From Myxococcales bacterium (GTDB lineage Bacteria > Myxococcota_A > UBA9160 > UBA4427): a DNA stretch of 64,000 bases. Shown piece after piece: positions 26,471 through 35,149 of this stretch. Made by a program: the position numbers and the translations under genes. Under the pieces are notes generated by a model. That model was not told the DNA's origin and made no database searches. It was given only the letters and a program-made list of their open reading frames with translations. Position 1 is the first letter of the stretch; every line of letters begins with the position of its first letter. The DNA lies in NCBI GenBank assembly GCA_014240165.1, contig JAAZXM010000007.1:42808-106807 (forward strand). Direction: 5' to 3'.

Positions 26471-26815
26471 CTATCCCACCTTCATGCCGGGGAGAACCTG
26501 GTAGTAGCTTCCCAGGGAAGTTGCGGCCAGGGAGAGCAGCAAAGCCGTGAGCGGGCTGCTGGATTCTCTCGCAGCCTCGAGAGCAGCCTGCTCCTGCTCG
26601 GCACCCGGGGGCATCTCCAGCAGGGCGAGCAGTTCCGGCAATACCTGCAGGAACGAGAAGACAAAGAAGAAGAGGATCAAGTAGAAGATGCCGATGGAGA
26701 ACCGAGGCCGGAAAGGCGGCGGTCTGCGTCCAGGGTTTCTTTCGGAGGCAGGGTTTTCGGGGGGCGGCATCCCGCCAAACCTAAGCGGCGGCAAGACATC
26801 GGTCAACGCCATCAT
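26471..26815 (-). CDS. Small predicted membrane protein, unknown function
   Basis: A 114-residue protein with a Pro/Arg-rich start (PPENPASERNPGRRPPPFRP) and a hydrophobic helix FSIGIFYLILFFFVFSFLQVLP, followed by an acidic loop and a second, weaker hydrophobic segment LTALLLSLAATSLGS. I do not recognise a family. It is divergent from polA with only 32 bp between, and starts ATG-ATG. The hydrophobic composition in a GC-rich genome supports coding, but it could be spurious. Confidence 0.5.
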   Translation of the reverse strand: MMALTDVLPPLRFGGMPPPENPASERNPGRRPPPFRPRFSIGIFYLILFFFVFSFLQVLPELLALLEMPPGAEQEQAALEAARESSSPLTALLLSLAATSLGSYYQVLPGMKVG

Positions 26816-26835
26816 GCTTTCAGCACCGGAATCGG

Positions 26836-26841
26836 TACCAT
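26836..26841 (+). promoter_or_regulatory. -10-like TACCAT six bases before the polA start
   Basis: TACCAT (26836-26841) is followed by CGCGGA and the GTG start of polA at 26848, which would place the transcription start on the start codon (leaderless mRNA). The hexamer matches TATAAT at four positions and no -35 is clear. The same spacing is seen at merR, recC and the C26 peptidase. Confidence 0.35.
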
Positions 26842-26847
26842 CGCGGA

Positions 26848-29589
26848 GTGAGTGAACCCTCCAAACCCTCCAGCAGTCGCCGCCTGGTCGTCATCGACGG
26901 GGCGAATTCAATCTACCGCTCGTTTTTCGCGCTTCCTGCGAGCCTTCGCGCGTCGGATGGCACGCCCACCAATGCGATCCTGGGCTTTGCCAATATGCTC
27001 ACGAAGTTGTTGCGGGAAGAAGAGCCCGCCTGGGCCGTTGTCGCCTTCGATCCGAGGGGTGGGACTTTTCGGCACCGCCTCTACGAAGGCTACAAGGCGA
27101 ATCGGGATGCCCAACCCGAAGATCTCTCCCGCCAGATTCCCCTGATGCGTGAATTTCTCGAAGCGATCCGAGTTCCTCTCGTTGAGGTCAAGGACTTCGA
27201 AGCGGATGATGTGATCGCGACCCTGGTCAAGGCCGTCCCCGAAGACGCCAGCGTGAGTATCATTTCCACCGACAAGGACCTGATGCAATTGGTGGGGGAT
27301 CGCGTTCAGCTTGTGGATACGGGAAAGCAGCGTCGCTATGGCCCCGAAGAGGTCGAAGCCCGTTTTGGAGTGGCGCCCGAGAAGATGCTCGATCTCCGTG
27401 CGCTGGTCGGAGACCCGAGCGACAACATCCCCGGCGTAAAGGGGATCGGCGAAAAAGGCGCTGCGAAGCTCATCGGCGAGTGGGAAACTCTGGAGGCCCT
27501 GCTCGACAACGCCGAGAAAGTTCCGGGCAAGAGGGCCCGAGAGGCGCTCCTGGAGCAGCGCCGAGAAGCCGAACTCTCCAAGGAACTCTCGACTCTCCGC
27601 TTTGACGTGCCCCTTCCTCTTTCCCTGGATGAGTTGGTTGTTCGGGAGCCGGACTCCCCGCGGTTGGCTGATTTCTACGAACGAATGGGCTTCAGCAACC
27701 TGCTCCAGGGACTTCGCACCGAAGGCAGCTCAGAGTCCCCTGGGCAAGCGCCGGCGAAGGCTTCGGCTCCGCCCGAGACCGATGTCGAAATCGTGACCAG
27801 CCTCGACAACCTGCTTCGTCATTTGGAGGGGCTTTCCCATGAGGGAGCCGCCAGCCCAGCGCTGCACCTCGTTTGCAGTCAAGGCTCGGCGGCGACGAGC
27901 CGCGCCGTGGGGTTGGCGCTGGCCGATGGCGGGGACAGCGTTCTTTACGCACCCGTGGTGGGCGAGGGTCTCGTTGCAACAGAGGGTTTATCCCCAGGCG
28001 ATCTGATCGATGCCTTGGCCGGAACCTGGAAGAAGGGCTCTTCCCCCGAGCGGAGTTGGTGTGCCCTGGACGCGAAGCAGACCCTCTCGGTTCTGGGTGA
28101 ACTCGGCCTCGAGATGCCTCTTCCTTCCGACGACATCGGCCTGGCGGCTCAGCTTCTGGATCCCGCCGGCCCCCGGTCTCTCAGCAGCCTGGCATCGACC
28201 CATGCCGGGCTCGAAATCAAGACATGGGAGGATTTGGCGGGCAAGGGAGCCAAGGCAATCGCGGCGGAGGCCATCCCCGTCGAGCAGTTGGCCGCCTGGG
28301 CGGCAAGCCAGGCCGTGGCGGTTCATCGTTTACAGGCCGAGTTGGGCAAGCGAATTGATTCCGACGGGCTTGCCGAACTCTACCGCGAGGTGGAATTACC
28401 CCTGGTGGGTGTATTGAGCCGGATGGAGCGCGCGGGGGTCCGGGTCGACGAGGATACCCTCGCGGCCCTTCATTCCGAGTTCCAGCAGAAACTCGATGTA
28501 CTTCAGACGGAGATCCACTCGCTTGCGGGCGAGGAATTCCTGATCAGTTCCACCAAACAACTCCAAGTCATTCTTTTCGAAAAGCTCAAACTTCCGGTCA
28601 TCAAGAAAACCAAGACGGGCTATTCCACGGCGGAGTCGGTACTGGAGCAATTGCGTTCTCATCACGAGCTTCCCGGTCATGTTCTCGACTATCGAAAGCT
28701 ATCCAAGCTGATGAGCACCTACGTGGATGCGCTTCCGCCTCTTGTCTGCGAGACGACCGGCCGAATTCATCCGAGTTTTCATCAACTGGGTGCCGCCACC
28801 GGGCGCATGTCCGCCTCCAACCCCAATGTCCAGAATATTCCCATCCGAGGGGAGGAGGGCGCGCGGATTCGCGAGGCTTTTGTTCCCGCTGAATCCCGGG
28901 TTCTTCTGGCCGCGGATTATTCCCAGGTTGAGCTGCGAATATTGGCGCACTATTCCGGCGATCAGAGCCTGATCGAGGCCTTTCGGAGCCGCGAGGATAT
29001 CCATCGCCTGACCGCGTCCGAGGTTTGGGGCGTCGACCTGGCGGCTGTGAGTACGGAGCAGCGGGCGCGGGCCAAGGCCGTGAACTTCGGAATCATCTAC
29101 GGCTCGTCGGCTTTCGGGTTGGCCAACCAATTGGGGATCGCCACTGCCGAGGCCCAGGAGACCATCAACGCCTATTTCGAACGCTACCAGGGTGTTCGCC
29201 GCTTCATCGATGGAACGATCGGAAAGGCGGGTGAAGAAGGTTATGTCACGACGCTTCTCGGACGCCGGCGTTACCTGCCGGATCTCTCCAGTCGAAACCG
29301 GGTGCTGAGGCAAGCAGCTGAGCGCATGGCGGTCAATACCGTGATCCAGGGGACCGCCGCAGATTTGATCAAGCGCGCGATGATCTGGGTGGAGGATGCC
29401 CTGGCGGAGCGGGAAAGCTCAGCTCGCATGATTCTTCAGGTACACGACGAGTTGGTCTTCGAAACACCGGAGAGCGAAGTCTCCGAGCTCGAGGAATTGC
29501 TGCGCGACCGCATGGAAAGCGCGCTCGACTTGAAGGTGCCCCTGGTCGTGGATTTCGGGGTGGGGGCGAATTGGAGAGAAGCGCATTGA
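26848..29589 (+). CDS. polA: DNA polymerase I, proofreading site degenerate
   Basis: A 913-residue Pol I for repair and Okazaki processing. Residues about 8-270 are the 5'-3' exonuclease (VVIDGANSIYRSFFAL, DFEADDVIATL, ISTDKDLMQLV, GDPSDNIPGVKGIGEKGAAKLI). Residues about 310-490 have the 3'-5' exonuclease fold, but its metal-binding motifs are gone: the DTE strand reads LVCSQGS, the NxxxD helix ALDAKQTL, and the YxxxD motif WAASQAVAV. Polymerase motifs A (AADYSQVELRI), B (RAKAVNFGIIYG) and C (QVHDELVFE) are intact. So it should polymerise and nick-translate but not proofread, as in Taq-like enzymes. Start is GTG. Confidence 0.95.
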   Translation: MSEPSKPSSSRRLVVIDGANSIYRSFFALPASLRASDGTPTNAILGFANMLTKLLREEEPAWAVVAFDPRGGTFRHRLYEGYKANRDAQPEDLSRQIPLMREFLEAIRVPLVEVKDFEADDVIATLVKAVPEDASVSIISTDKDLMQLVGDRVQLVDTGKQRRYGPEEVEARFGVAPEKMLDLRALVGDPSDNIPGVKGIGEKGAAKLIGEWETLEALLDNAEKVPGKRAREALLEQRREAELSKELSTLRFDVPLPLSLDELVVREPDSPRLADFYERMGFSNLLQGLRTEGSSESPGQAPAKASAPPETDVEIVTSLDNLLRHLEGLSHEGAASPALHLVCSQGSAATSRAVGLALADGGDSVLYAPVVGEGLVATEGLSPGDLIDALAGTWKKGSSPERSWCALDAKQTLSVLGELGLEMPLPSDDIGLAAQLLDPAGPRSLSSLASTHAGLEIKTWEDLAGKGAKAIAAEAIPVEQLAAWAASQAVAVHRLQAELGKRIDSDGLAELYREVELPLVGVLSRMERAGVRVDEDTLAALHSEFQQKLDVLQTEIHSLAGEEFLISSTKQLQVILFEKLKLPVIKKTKTGYSTAESVLEQLRSHHELPGHVLDYRKLSKLMSTYVDALPPLVCETTGRIHPSFHQLGAATGRMSASNPNVQNIPIRGEEGARIREAFVPAESRVLLAADYSQVELRILAHYSGDQSLIEAFRSREDIHRLTASEVWGVDLAAVSTEQRARAKAVNFGIIYGSSAFGLANQLGIATAEAQETINAYFERYQGVRRFIDGTIGKAGEEGYVTTLLGRRRYLPDLSSRNRVLRQAAERMAVNTVIQGTAADLIKRAMIWVEDALAERESSARMILQVHDELVFETPESEVSELEELLRDRMESALDLKVPLVVDFGVGANWREAH

Positions 29590-29600
29590 GGCGGGTTCGT

Positions 29601-29623
29601 GGGCGCCCCGAGAATCAGCGCCC
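29601..29623. terminator. Hairpin between polA and dusB (candidate terminator)
   Basis: GGGCGC (29601-29606) pairs with GCGCCC (29618-29623) around 11 bases, 12 bases after the polA stop. It is followed by CCGCATCTTTCTT, a modest pyrimidine tract on the plus strand. The two genes converge here. Confidence 0.5.
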
Positions 29624-29635
29624 CCGCATCTTTCT

Positions 29636-30817
29636 TCAGCCTCCCGAGTCGGCGGTCTCGGCCTCCGGCCCCGGCGGAGTGCTGGCATCGCGATCGTCGA
29701 GGTAGCCCTCGGGTAGGGCGACCCGTTGCCTGCCCCCCTTCTTTCCCCGTTTGACGCGCATCGCTTCGGGGGGGAATTGCAAATCGCCGGGGGCAGCGGC
29801 CAGGGCCTTCTCGAGATCTTCGATCGTCTGGATCTGAATCAGCGATGAGCGCCAACGCGCGCTGCCAGGAAAACCCTTCGTGTACCAGGTGGCATGCTTC
29901 CGAAACGAGAGCAAACCGAGCCGCTCGCCGAACCAGTCCACCAATCGCCGGGCGTGATCGAGCATGACGGTTCGCACTTCGCCGAATTGAGGCGGGTTCT
30001 CTGGCTGGCGCCCGGAGAAGACATCGGCGAGGTCGCGAAAGAGCCAGGGGCGACCGAGGCATCCGCGTCCCACCACCACGCCATCGCAGCCGGTTTCGCG
30101 CATCATTCGGAGAGCATCCCAGGCTTCCCAGATATCGCCGTTGCCAAAGACCGGGATACTCGTCACGGCTTCCTTGAGGCGTGTGATGGCTTCCCAATCC
30201 GCTTGCCCGGAATAGAGCGCCGCCGCGGTTCTCGCGTGGAGTGCCACGGCTACGCAGCCTTCGTCCTCGGCAACGCGGCCCGAATCCAAATAGGTGAGGA
30301 GGTCGTCATCGATTCCCATCCGGAATTTGATGGTGACCGGAATCTTGCCCGCTTCGCGGACGGCAGCTCGCACGATATTGGCCAGCAGGCGGGGGCGAAC
30401 CGGGATGGCTGCGCCGCCCCCCTTCCGGGTGACCTTGCGGACGGGGCAACCGAAATTCATGTCGATATGGTCGACCCGGTCTTCACCCACGAGCAGCGCC
30501 ACGGCCTTGCCCACGTACTCGGGGTCGACCCCATAGAGTTGCAGACTACGCGGCGATTCCGACGGATTGAAGCCGGCCAGCTTGAGCGTCTTTGCATTTC
30601 GTTCCACCAGCGCCCGAGCGGTAATCATTTCGCTCACGTAGAGGCCCGCCCCGAATTGCCGGCAGAGGGACCGGAACGGATAGTTGGTGATCCCCGCCAT
30701 GGGAGCGAGGACGACCGGGGAGTTCAAATCGATGGGTCCGATCCGAACCGGAGGGAATTCTCCGGGCCCGGCGGGCCGAACGTCGCGATTGATCGTGCCG
30801 ATATATTTCGGGTCCAC
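29636..30817 (-). CDS. dusB: tRNA-dihydrouridine synthase, DusB type
   Basis: A 393-residue FMN enzyme reducing uridine to dihydrouridine in tRNA. Signatures are VVLAPMAGITNYPFRSL, YVSEMITARAL, DMNFGCPVRKVTRKGGGAA with the catalytic Cys, TIKFRMGIDD and the phosphate-binding VFGNGDIW ... GVVVGRGCLGRPWLF. The last 60 residues (KRGKKGGRQRVALPEG and beyond) are a basic then Pro/Asp-rich tail outside the usual fold. It starts at GTG 30817. DusB often leads an operon with fis in gammaproteobacteria; here it is alone and divergent from parE. Confidence 0.93.
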   Translation of the reverse strand: MDPKYIGTINRDVRPAGPGEFPPVRIGPIDLNSPVVLAPMAGITNYPFRSLCRQFGAGLYVSEMITARALVERNAKTLKLAGFNPSESPRSLQLYGVDPEYVGKAVALLVGEDRVDHIDMNFGCPVRKVTRKGGGAAIPVRPRLLANIVRAAVREAGKIPVTIKFRMGIDDDLLTYLDSGRVAEDEGCVAVALHARTAAALYSGQADWEAITRLKEAVTSIPVFGNGDIWEAWDALRMMRETGCDGVVVGRGCLGRPWLFRDLADVFSGRQPENPPQFGEVRTVMLDHARRLVDWFGERLGLLSFRKHATWYTKGFPGSARWRSSLIQIQTIEDLEKALAAAPGDLQFPPEAMRVKRGKKGGRQRVALPEGYLDDRDASTPPGPEAETADSGG

Positions 30818-30834
30818 GGCCCGATTGGATAGTG

Positions 30835-30927
30835 TATTCGGGGCAGGCCTGCCGAAATAAGCGTTGGCGAAGCTCGCAGCCCGCGGGGAAGATGATTCGG
30901 ATCTGCCCGAATCTCTTGATTATTCGG
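30835..30927. promoter_or_regulatory. Iterated ATTCGG elements in the dusB / parE divergent region
   Basis: The heptamer (T/G)ATTCGG occurs at 30835-30841, 30894-30900 and 30921-30927, and inverted as CCGAATC at 30907-30913. The middle two form a perfect 7-bp inverted repeat around ATCTGC. A further palindrome GGCAGGCCTGCC lies at 30842-30853. Together they look like binding sites controlling dusB, parE or both. Confidence 0.45.
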
Positions 30928-30982
30928 CTGGATCCTCCATCTTGGGCGAACCCCCCTGGTGAACGTATTTTGGGGGAGGCTC

Positions 30983-32803
30983 ATGGCGAAACAGAAGGTC
31001 GCCTACGACGAGAAGGCGATACAGACCCTCGACGCCCTGGAGCATATCCGCCTTCGCACCGGCATGTATATCGGCCGCCTGGGGGACGGAAACCATCCTC
31101 ATGATGGCATCTACGTGATGCTCAAGGAAGTCATCGATAACTCCGTCGATGAGTTCATCATGGGTGAGGGGCGGCGCATCGAGATCGTTCGCGAGGGCGA
31201 CACGATGAGCGTCCGAGATTTTGGGCGGGGCATTCCCCTGGGCAAGGTCGTGGAATGCGTGAGCCAGATCAACACGGGAGGCAAGTACAACGACGATGTC
31301 TTCCAATTCTCGGTTGGGCTGAACGGGGTTGGAACCAAGGCGGTCAACGCGCTGTCCAGCCAATTCGAAGTCACAAGTTGGCGCGAAGGGAAGTTCGTCC
31401 ACGCTGAGTTCGAACGCGGGCGCCTGGGGTCGGAAAAGAAGGGCAAGGCCCGCGGCGAAGAGGCGAACGGGACATTCGTCCGCTTCTCTCCCGATCCCGA
31501 GATCTTCGGGGAATACGCCTGGAACGAGGAGTTCATCGCGCATCGGCTTCGCTATTACGCCTATCTCAATAGCGGCCTGGGGCTGGTCTATAACGGCAAG
31601 ACGCACCGCAGCAAGAACGGCCTTGCCGACCTTCTCGGCGATGAAATCGGCGAAGAGCCTCCGCTTTACGACATCGTGCATTGCCAGGAAGCAAAATTCG
31701 AATTCGCGTTCACCCACGGAAACGCCTACGGCGAAACGTATTTTTCCTTCGTCAACGGCCAGTACACCAACGACGGGGGCACCCATCAGAGTGCCTTTCG
31801 GGAAGGCGTCCTCAAGGGAGTCAACGAGTTCGCCAAGAAGAGCTTTGCGGGCGAAGATGTGCGGGATGGCATCGTCGGAGCGATTTCGGTCAAGCTTCAA
31901 GATCCGGTCTTCGAGAGTCAGACGAAAAACAAGCTCGGATCAACCGAAGTGCGAACCTGGATTGTTCCCGCGGTCAAGGAACAGGTCGTACGCTGGTTGC
32001 ATGAGAATGCCGACGCTGCCAAGCAGCTTCTGGAAAAAGTGGCCAATAATGAGCGTATCCGCAAAGAGTTGGCCTCGATCAAGAAGGATGCCCGTGAGCG
32101 CGCGAAGAAGGTCGCGATACGGATTCCGAAGCTGACGGATTGCAAGATCCATTTCGACGACGCCAAGGGCGATCGGCGCGACGAAAGCACGATCTTTCTC
32201 TCCGAGGGCGACTCGGCCGCAGGCGTCATCGTGCCCAGCCGGGATGTATATACCCAGGCGATCTTTTCATTGCGCGGGAAGCCGCTGAATTGCCATGGCC
32301 TCAAGCGGGATGCGCTCTACAAAAACGAAGAGCTCTACAACTTGATGCGGGCATTGGGGATCGAAGACGGGATCGATGGCCTTCGCTACAACAAGGTCGT
32401 TCTCGCGACGGACGCGGATGTCGACGGGATGCATATCCGGAACCTCCTGCTCACGTTCTTTCTTCATTATTTCGAGGAGCTGGTTCTCAAGGGCCACGTC
32501 TATATCCTCGAAACACCCCTTTTCCGGGTTCGTAATAAGAAGAAGACGGAGTACTGCTATAGCGAGACCGAGCGGGACACCGCCATGGGGAGCATTTCCA
32601 GCGCGGAGGTCACACGCTTCAAGGGGCTTGGAGAAATCAGCCCCAAGGAATTCGGCCAGTTCATCGGCGAGGGGATACGCCTTCTGCCCGTGACGGTGAA
32701 GAGCATCAGCGAGGTCGCCAAGACACTCGACTTCTTCATGGGCAAGAATACGCCGGCTCGGCGAGATTTTATCGTCGAAAATCTCGTAACCGACGTGGCC
32801 TGA
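30983..32803 (+). CDS. parE: Type IIA topoisomerase B subunit (topoisomerase IV ParE type)
   Basis: A 606-residue ATPase subunit with a GHKL domain (EVIDNSVDEF, DFGRGIPLG, GLNGVGTKAVNALS), transducer domain, and TOPRIM domain with SEGDSAAG and the metal pair in ATDADVDG. The amino end (EHIRLRTGMYIGRLGDG, INTGGKYNDD) is closest, from my memory of the family, to the ParE-like subunits of Bacteroidetes rather than to GyrB. Start at 30983 has GGGGGAGG upstream; an in-frame earlier start at 30959 lacks one. The A subunit begins 12 bp after the stop, so the two make one enzyme. Confidence 0.92.
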   Translation: MAKQKVAYDEKAIQTLDALEHIRLRTGMYIGRLGDGNHPHDGIYVMLKEVIDNSVDEFIMGEGRRIEIVREGDTMSVRDFGRGIPLGKVVECVSQINTGGKYNDDVFQFSVGLNGVGTKAVNALSSQFEVTSWREGKFVHAEFERGRLGSEKKGKARGEEANGTFVRFSPDPEIFGEYAWNEEFIAHRLRYYAYLNSGLGLVYNGKTHRSKNGLADLLGDEIGEEPPLYDIVHCQEAKFEFAFTHGNAYGETYFSFVNGQYTNDGGTHQSAFREGVLKGVNEFAKKSFAGEDVRDGIVGAISVKLQDPVFESQTKNKLGSTEVRTWIVPAVKEQVVRWLHENADAAKQLLEKVANNERIRKELASIKKDARERAKKVAIRIPKLTDCKIHFDDAKGDRRDESTIFLSEGDSAAGVIVPSRDVYTQAIFSLRGKPLNCHGLKRDALYKNEELYNLMRALGIEDGIDGLRYNKVVLATDADVDGMHIRNLLLTFFLHYFEELVLKGHVYILETPLFRVRNKKKTEYCYSETERDTAMGSISSAEVTRFKGLGEISPKEFGQFIGEGIRLLPVTVKSISEVAKTLDFFMGKNTPARRDFIVENLVTDVA

Positions 32804-32815
32804 GGGAGGTTTCGC

Positions 32816-34801
32816 GTGGCCCAACTTGAAGCCCTGATGCAGCGAAATTTTCTCGAGTACTCGAGCTATTTCGTACTCGATCGCGCGATTCCCGAACTGC
32901 GTGACGGTCTCAAGCCCGTTCAGAGGCGCATCCTGCATACGCTCTTCTCGATCAGCGATGGTCGTTTCCATAAGGTGGCGAACATCATCGGCGAAACCAT
33001 GAAACTTCACCCCCACGGTGATGCCTCGATCGGGGATGCGCTCGTGGTTCTCGCCAACAAGGACTTTTTCATCGAGAAGCAGGGCAATTTCGGGAACCTC
33101 GCTACAGGACATCCCGCGGCGGCCTCGCGCTATATCGAGTGTCGGCTGACGGACTTGGCACTCGAGACGCTTTTTCATAAATCGCTCACGGAGTTCGTTC
33201 CGAGCTATGACGGCCGAAGCCCTGAGCCGGTCAGGCTGCCCGCCAAACTGCCCGTGATCCTGATGTTGGGCACCGAGGGCATCGCAGTGGGAATGGCAAC
33301 GAAATTGTTGCCCCATAACCTGACCGAACTCTGGGAGGCCCAAATCGCCATTCTCGAAGGGAAACCCGTCAGCCTATTCCCCGATTTTCCCCAGGGCGGA
33401 TTGATGGATGTGGACGCCTATGAGGATGGCCGCGGCAAGGTGGAGGTGAGGGCCCGGGTCAACGTCAAGGACAAGAAGCATGTGGTCATCAGCGAAATTC
33501 CCTACGGAACGACGACGGAGAGCGTCATCGCCTCCATCGAGGCCGCCGCCCAGAAGGGCCGAGTCAAGGTGGCTTCCATCAATGATTTCACCACGGATAA
33601 AGTGGAGATCGAGCTGACCCTGGCCAGGGGAGTGGCCGCGAAGGAAGTCGTGCCGCAGCTCTACGCCTATACGGATTGCTCGGTTTCGATCTCCTCGAAT
33701 GTCACCGTGATCAACGATCGCAAACCCGTGCAGTTGACGGTGACGAATATCATCACGCTTCTGACCGAACAGTTGAAGCTCCAGCTGAAGGCAGAGCTCG
33801 AGTTCGATCGGGAGCAATTGCTGGACAAGCAGCATTGGCTCACTCTGGAGCAGATCTTCGTCGAGAAGCGCGTCTATAAACGAATCGAAGAAGCCGAGAC
33901 AGAGGATTCCGTTCGGGACGAAGTCAAGAAGGGGATGGCGAAATACAAAAAACTCTTCGTTCGTCCCATGGTCGATGAAGACATCAAGAGGCTTCTCGAA
34001 GTTCGGATTCGTCGGATATCGGCTTACGATATTGAGAAGAATCGAAAGGATATCGAAGAGGTTGCGACGCAGATCAAGGCGGTCGAAAAGAAGCTGAAGA
34101 ACATGAAGCGGACAACCATCGAGTATGTCCGAGGATTGATCGAAAAATACGCAGATCGTTACCCCCGGCGAACTGAGATCACCCGGATCAAGGCCGTCGA
34201 CAAGAAGGCGGTGGCGCGACAGAACATCAAGCTGAGCTACGACAAGGAGTCCGGCTTCTTTGGCAGCGATGTTCGCGGTCAGCATTTCAAGATGACCGTG
34301 TCGGAATTCGATCTGGTCCTGGGGATCTCCTCGGACGGCACCTATCGCATCATGCCGCCGCCGGAGAAGGTTCTCCTCAGCGGCAAGCTTCTTCACTGCG
34401 AACCCTTCGATCCCGATAAGGGCGCAGAGTTTACGGTGGTGTACCGCGATAAGCAGAAGATCGCCTATGGCAAGCGAGTCCGAATCGAGAAATTCATTCG
34501 AAATCGCGAATACCAGTTGATCAAGGGAAAAGCGGGGAAAGTCGATTTGCTCCTGGGGTCCGATGCCCAGGGCACGCTCAAGATGGATTTCGTCCCCGCG
34601 AAACGCCAGCGTGTCAAACACGCGACCTTTGATATCGGCGAATTGACCTTTGTGAGCCCCGCCGCTCGGGGGGCGCGGCTGGCCCCCAAGGCGGTTGCGA
34701 AGATGAAACTCGACAAGGCCGCGGCGAAGCCGGCTAAGGGGAAGAAACCCTCATCCGGCACTCCGCCCATGGAGTCCAACGGCCAGGGTAAGCTCCTCTA
34801 G
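32816..34801 (+). CDS. parC: Type IIA topoisomerase A subunit (topoisomerase IV ParC type)
   Basis: A 661-residue DNA-breakage subunit. The catalytic Tyr106 sits in AASRYIECRLTDLAL, preceded by Arg105, with the winged-helix contacts DGLKPVQRRILHTLF and LHPHGDASIGDALV. A long tower and coiled-coil (about 330-470) and a C-terminal beta-pinwheel follow, ending in a Lys/Ala-rich tail. I do not see the GyrA box (QRRGGKG-like), which argues for a decatenase rather than a supercoiling gyrase. Start is GTG at 32816 after GGAGG. Whether the genome also has gyrA and gyrB cannot be seen here. Confidence 0.92.
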   Translation: MAQLEALMQRNFLEYSSYFVLDRAIPELRDGLKPVQRRILHTLFSISDGRFHKVANIIGETMKLHPHGDASIGDALVVLANKDFFIEKQGNFGNLATGHPAAASRYIECRLTDLALETLFHKSLTEFVPSYDGRSPEPVRLPAKLPVILMLGTEGIAVGMATKLLPHNLTELWEAQIAILEGKPVSLFPDFPQGGLMDVDAYEDGRGKVEVRARVNVKDKKHVVISEIPYGTTTESVIASIEAAAQKGRVKVASINDFTTDKVEIELTLARGVAAKEVVPQLYAYTDCSVSISSNVTVINDRKPVQLTVTNIITLLTEQLKLQLKAELEFDREQLLDKQHWLTLEQIFVEKRVYKRIEEAETEDSVRDEVKKGMAKYKKLFVRPMVDEDIKRLLEVRIRRISAYDIEKNRKDIEEVATQIKAVEKKLKNMKRTTIEYVRGLIEKYADRYPRRTEITRIKAVDKKAVARQNIKLSYDKESGFFGSDVRGQHFKMTVSEFDLVLGISSDGTYRIMPPPEKVLLSGKLLHCEPFDPDKGAEFTVVYRDKQKIAYGKRVRIEKFIRNREYQLIKGKAGKVDLLLGSDAQGTLKMDFVPAKRQRVKHATFDIGELTFVSPAARGARLAPKAVAKMKLDKAAAKPAKGKKPSSGTPPMESNGQGKLL

Positions 34802-34804
34802 ATT

Positions 34805-34837
34805 CTCGGCGCTGGCCCCTTGGGCCCAGGCGCCGAG
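34805..34837. terminator. Strong hairpin between parC and bolA
   Basis: CTCGGCGC (34805-34812) pairs perfectly with GCGCCGAG (34830-34837), and the inner TGGCCC/GGGCCCA can add more pairs. It lies between the stops of convergent genes and could act on both strands. No T-run follows. Confidence 0.6.
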
Positions 34838-34845
34838 GTCTCCGA

Positions 34846-35112
34846 TCAGCCGACGACACATTCCAGTCGGTCGATGGCGTGCACCGGCGGCTGATTGCCG
34901 CTCATCAGCGGAGCAATCGCGCCATATACGAGTTGCTGCTGCGCGACTCGCCCCATGCCCTCGAAGACCGCCGCTTCGACGCGAATTTCGAAATGGGCGG
35001 TTCCACCCGGGGAGACCTCTACGCGGGCTTCCGGGATGGCTTCCAGGATCGCCGTTCGTAAAGCCTCCGCAATCGCGGAGGGGCCGTCCTCTTGCTGAAT
35101 TTCAATGGGCAT
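34846..35112 (-). CDS. BolA-family protein
   Basis: An 88-residue BolA protein, a small alpha-beta protein that binds [2Fe-2S] clusters with monothiol glutaredoxins. The core is seen as ILEAIPEARVEVSPGGTAHFEIRVEA, the GMGRVAQQQLVYGAI segment and the C-terminal VHAIDRLEC. The invariant His of the family sits in VHAI; another His is in AHFEI. It follows the glutaredoxin fusion gene by 37 bp on the same strand, matching the BolA-Grx4 partnership. GAAAGG lies upstream. Confidence 0.9.
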   Translation of the reverse strand: MPIEIQQEDGPSAIAEALRTAILEAIPEARVEVSPGGTAHFEIRVEAAVFEGMGRVAQQQLVYGAIAPLMSGNQPPVHAIDRLECVVG

Positions 35113-35149
35113 CCCGGCAGGCCTTTCGATGCACAGGTCTCGAGGGCTA

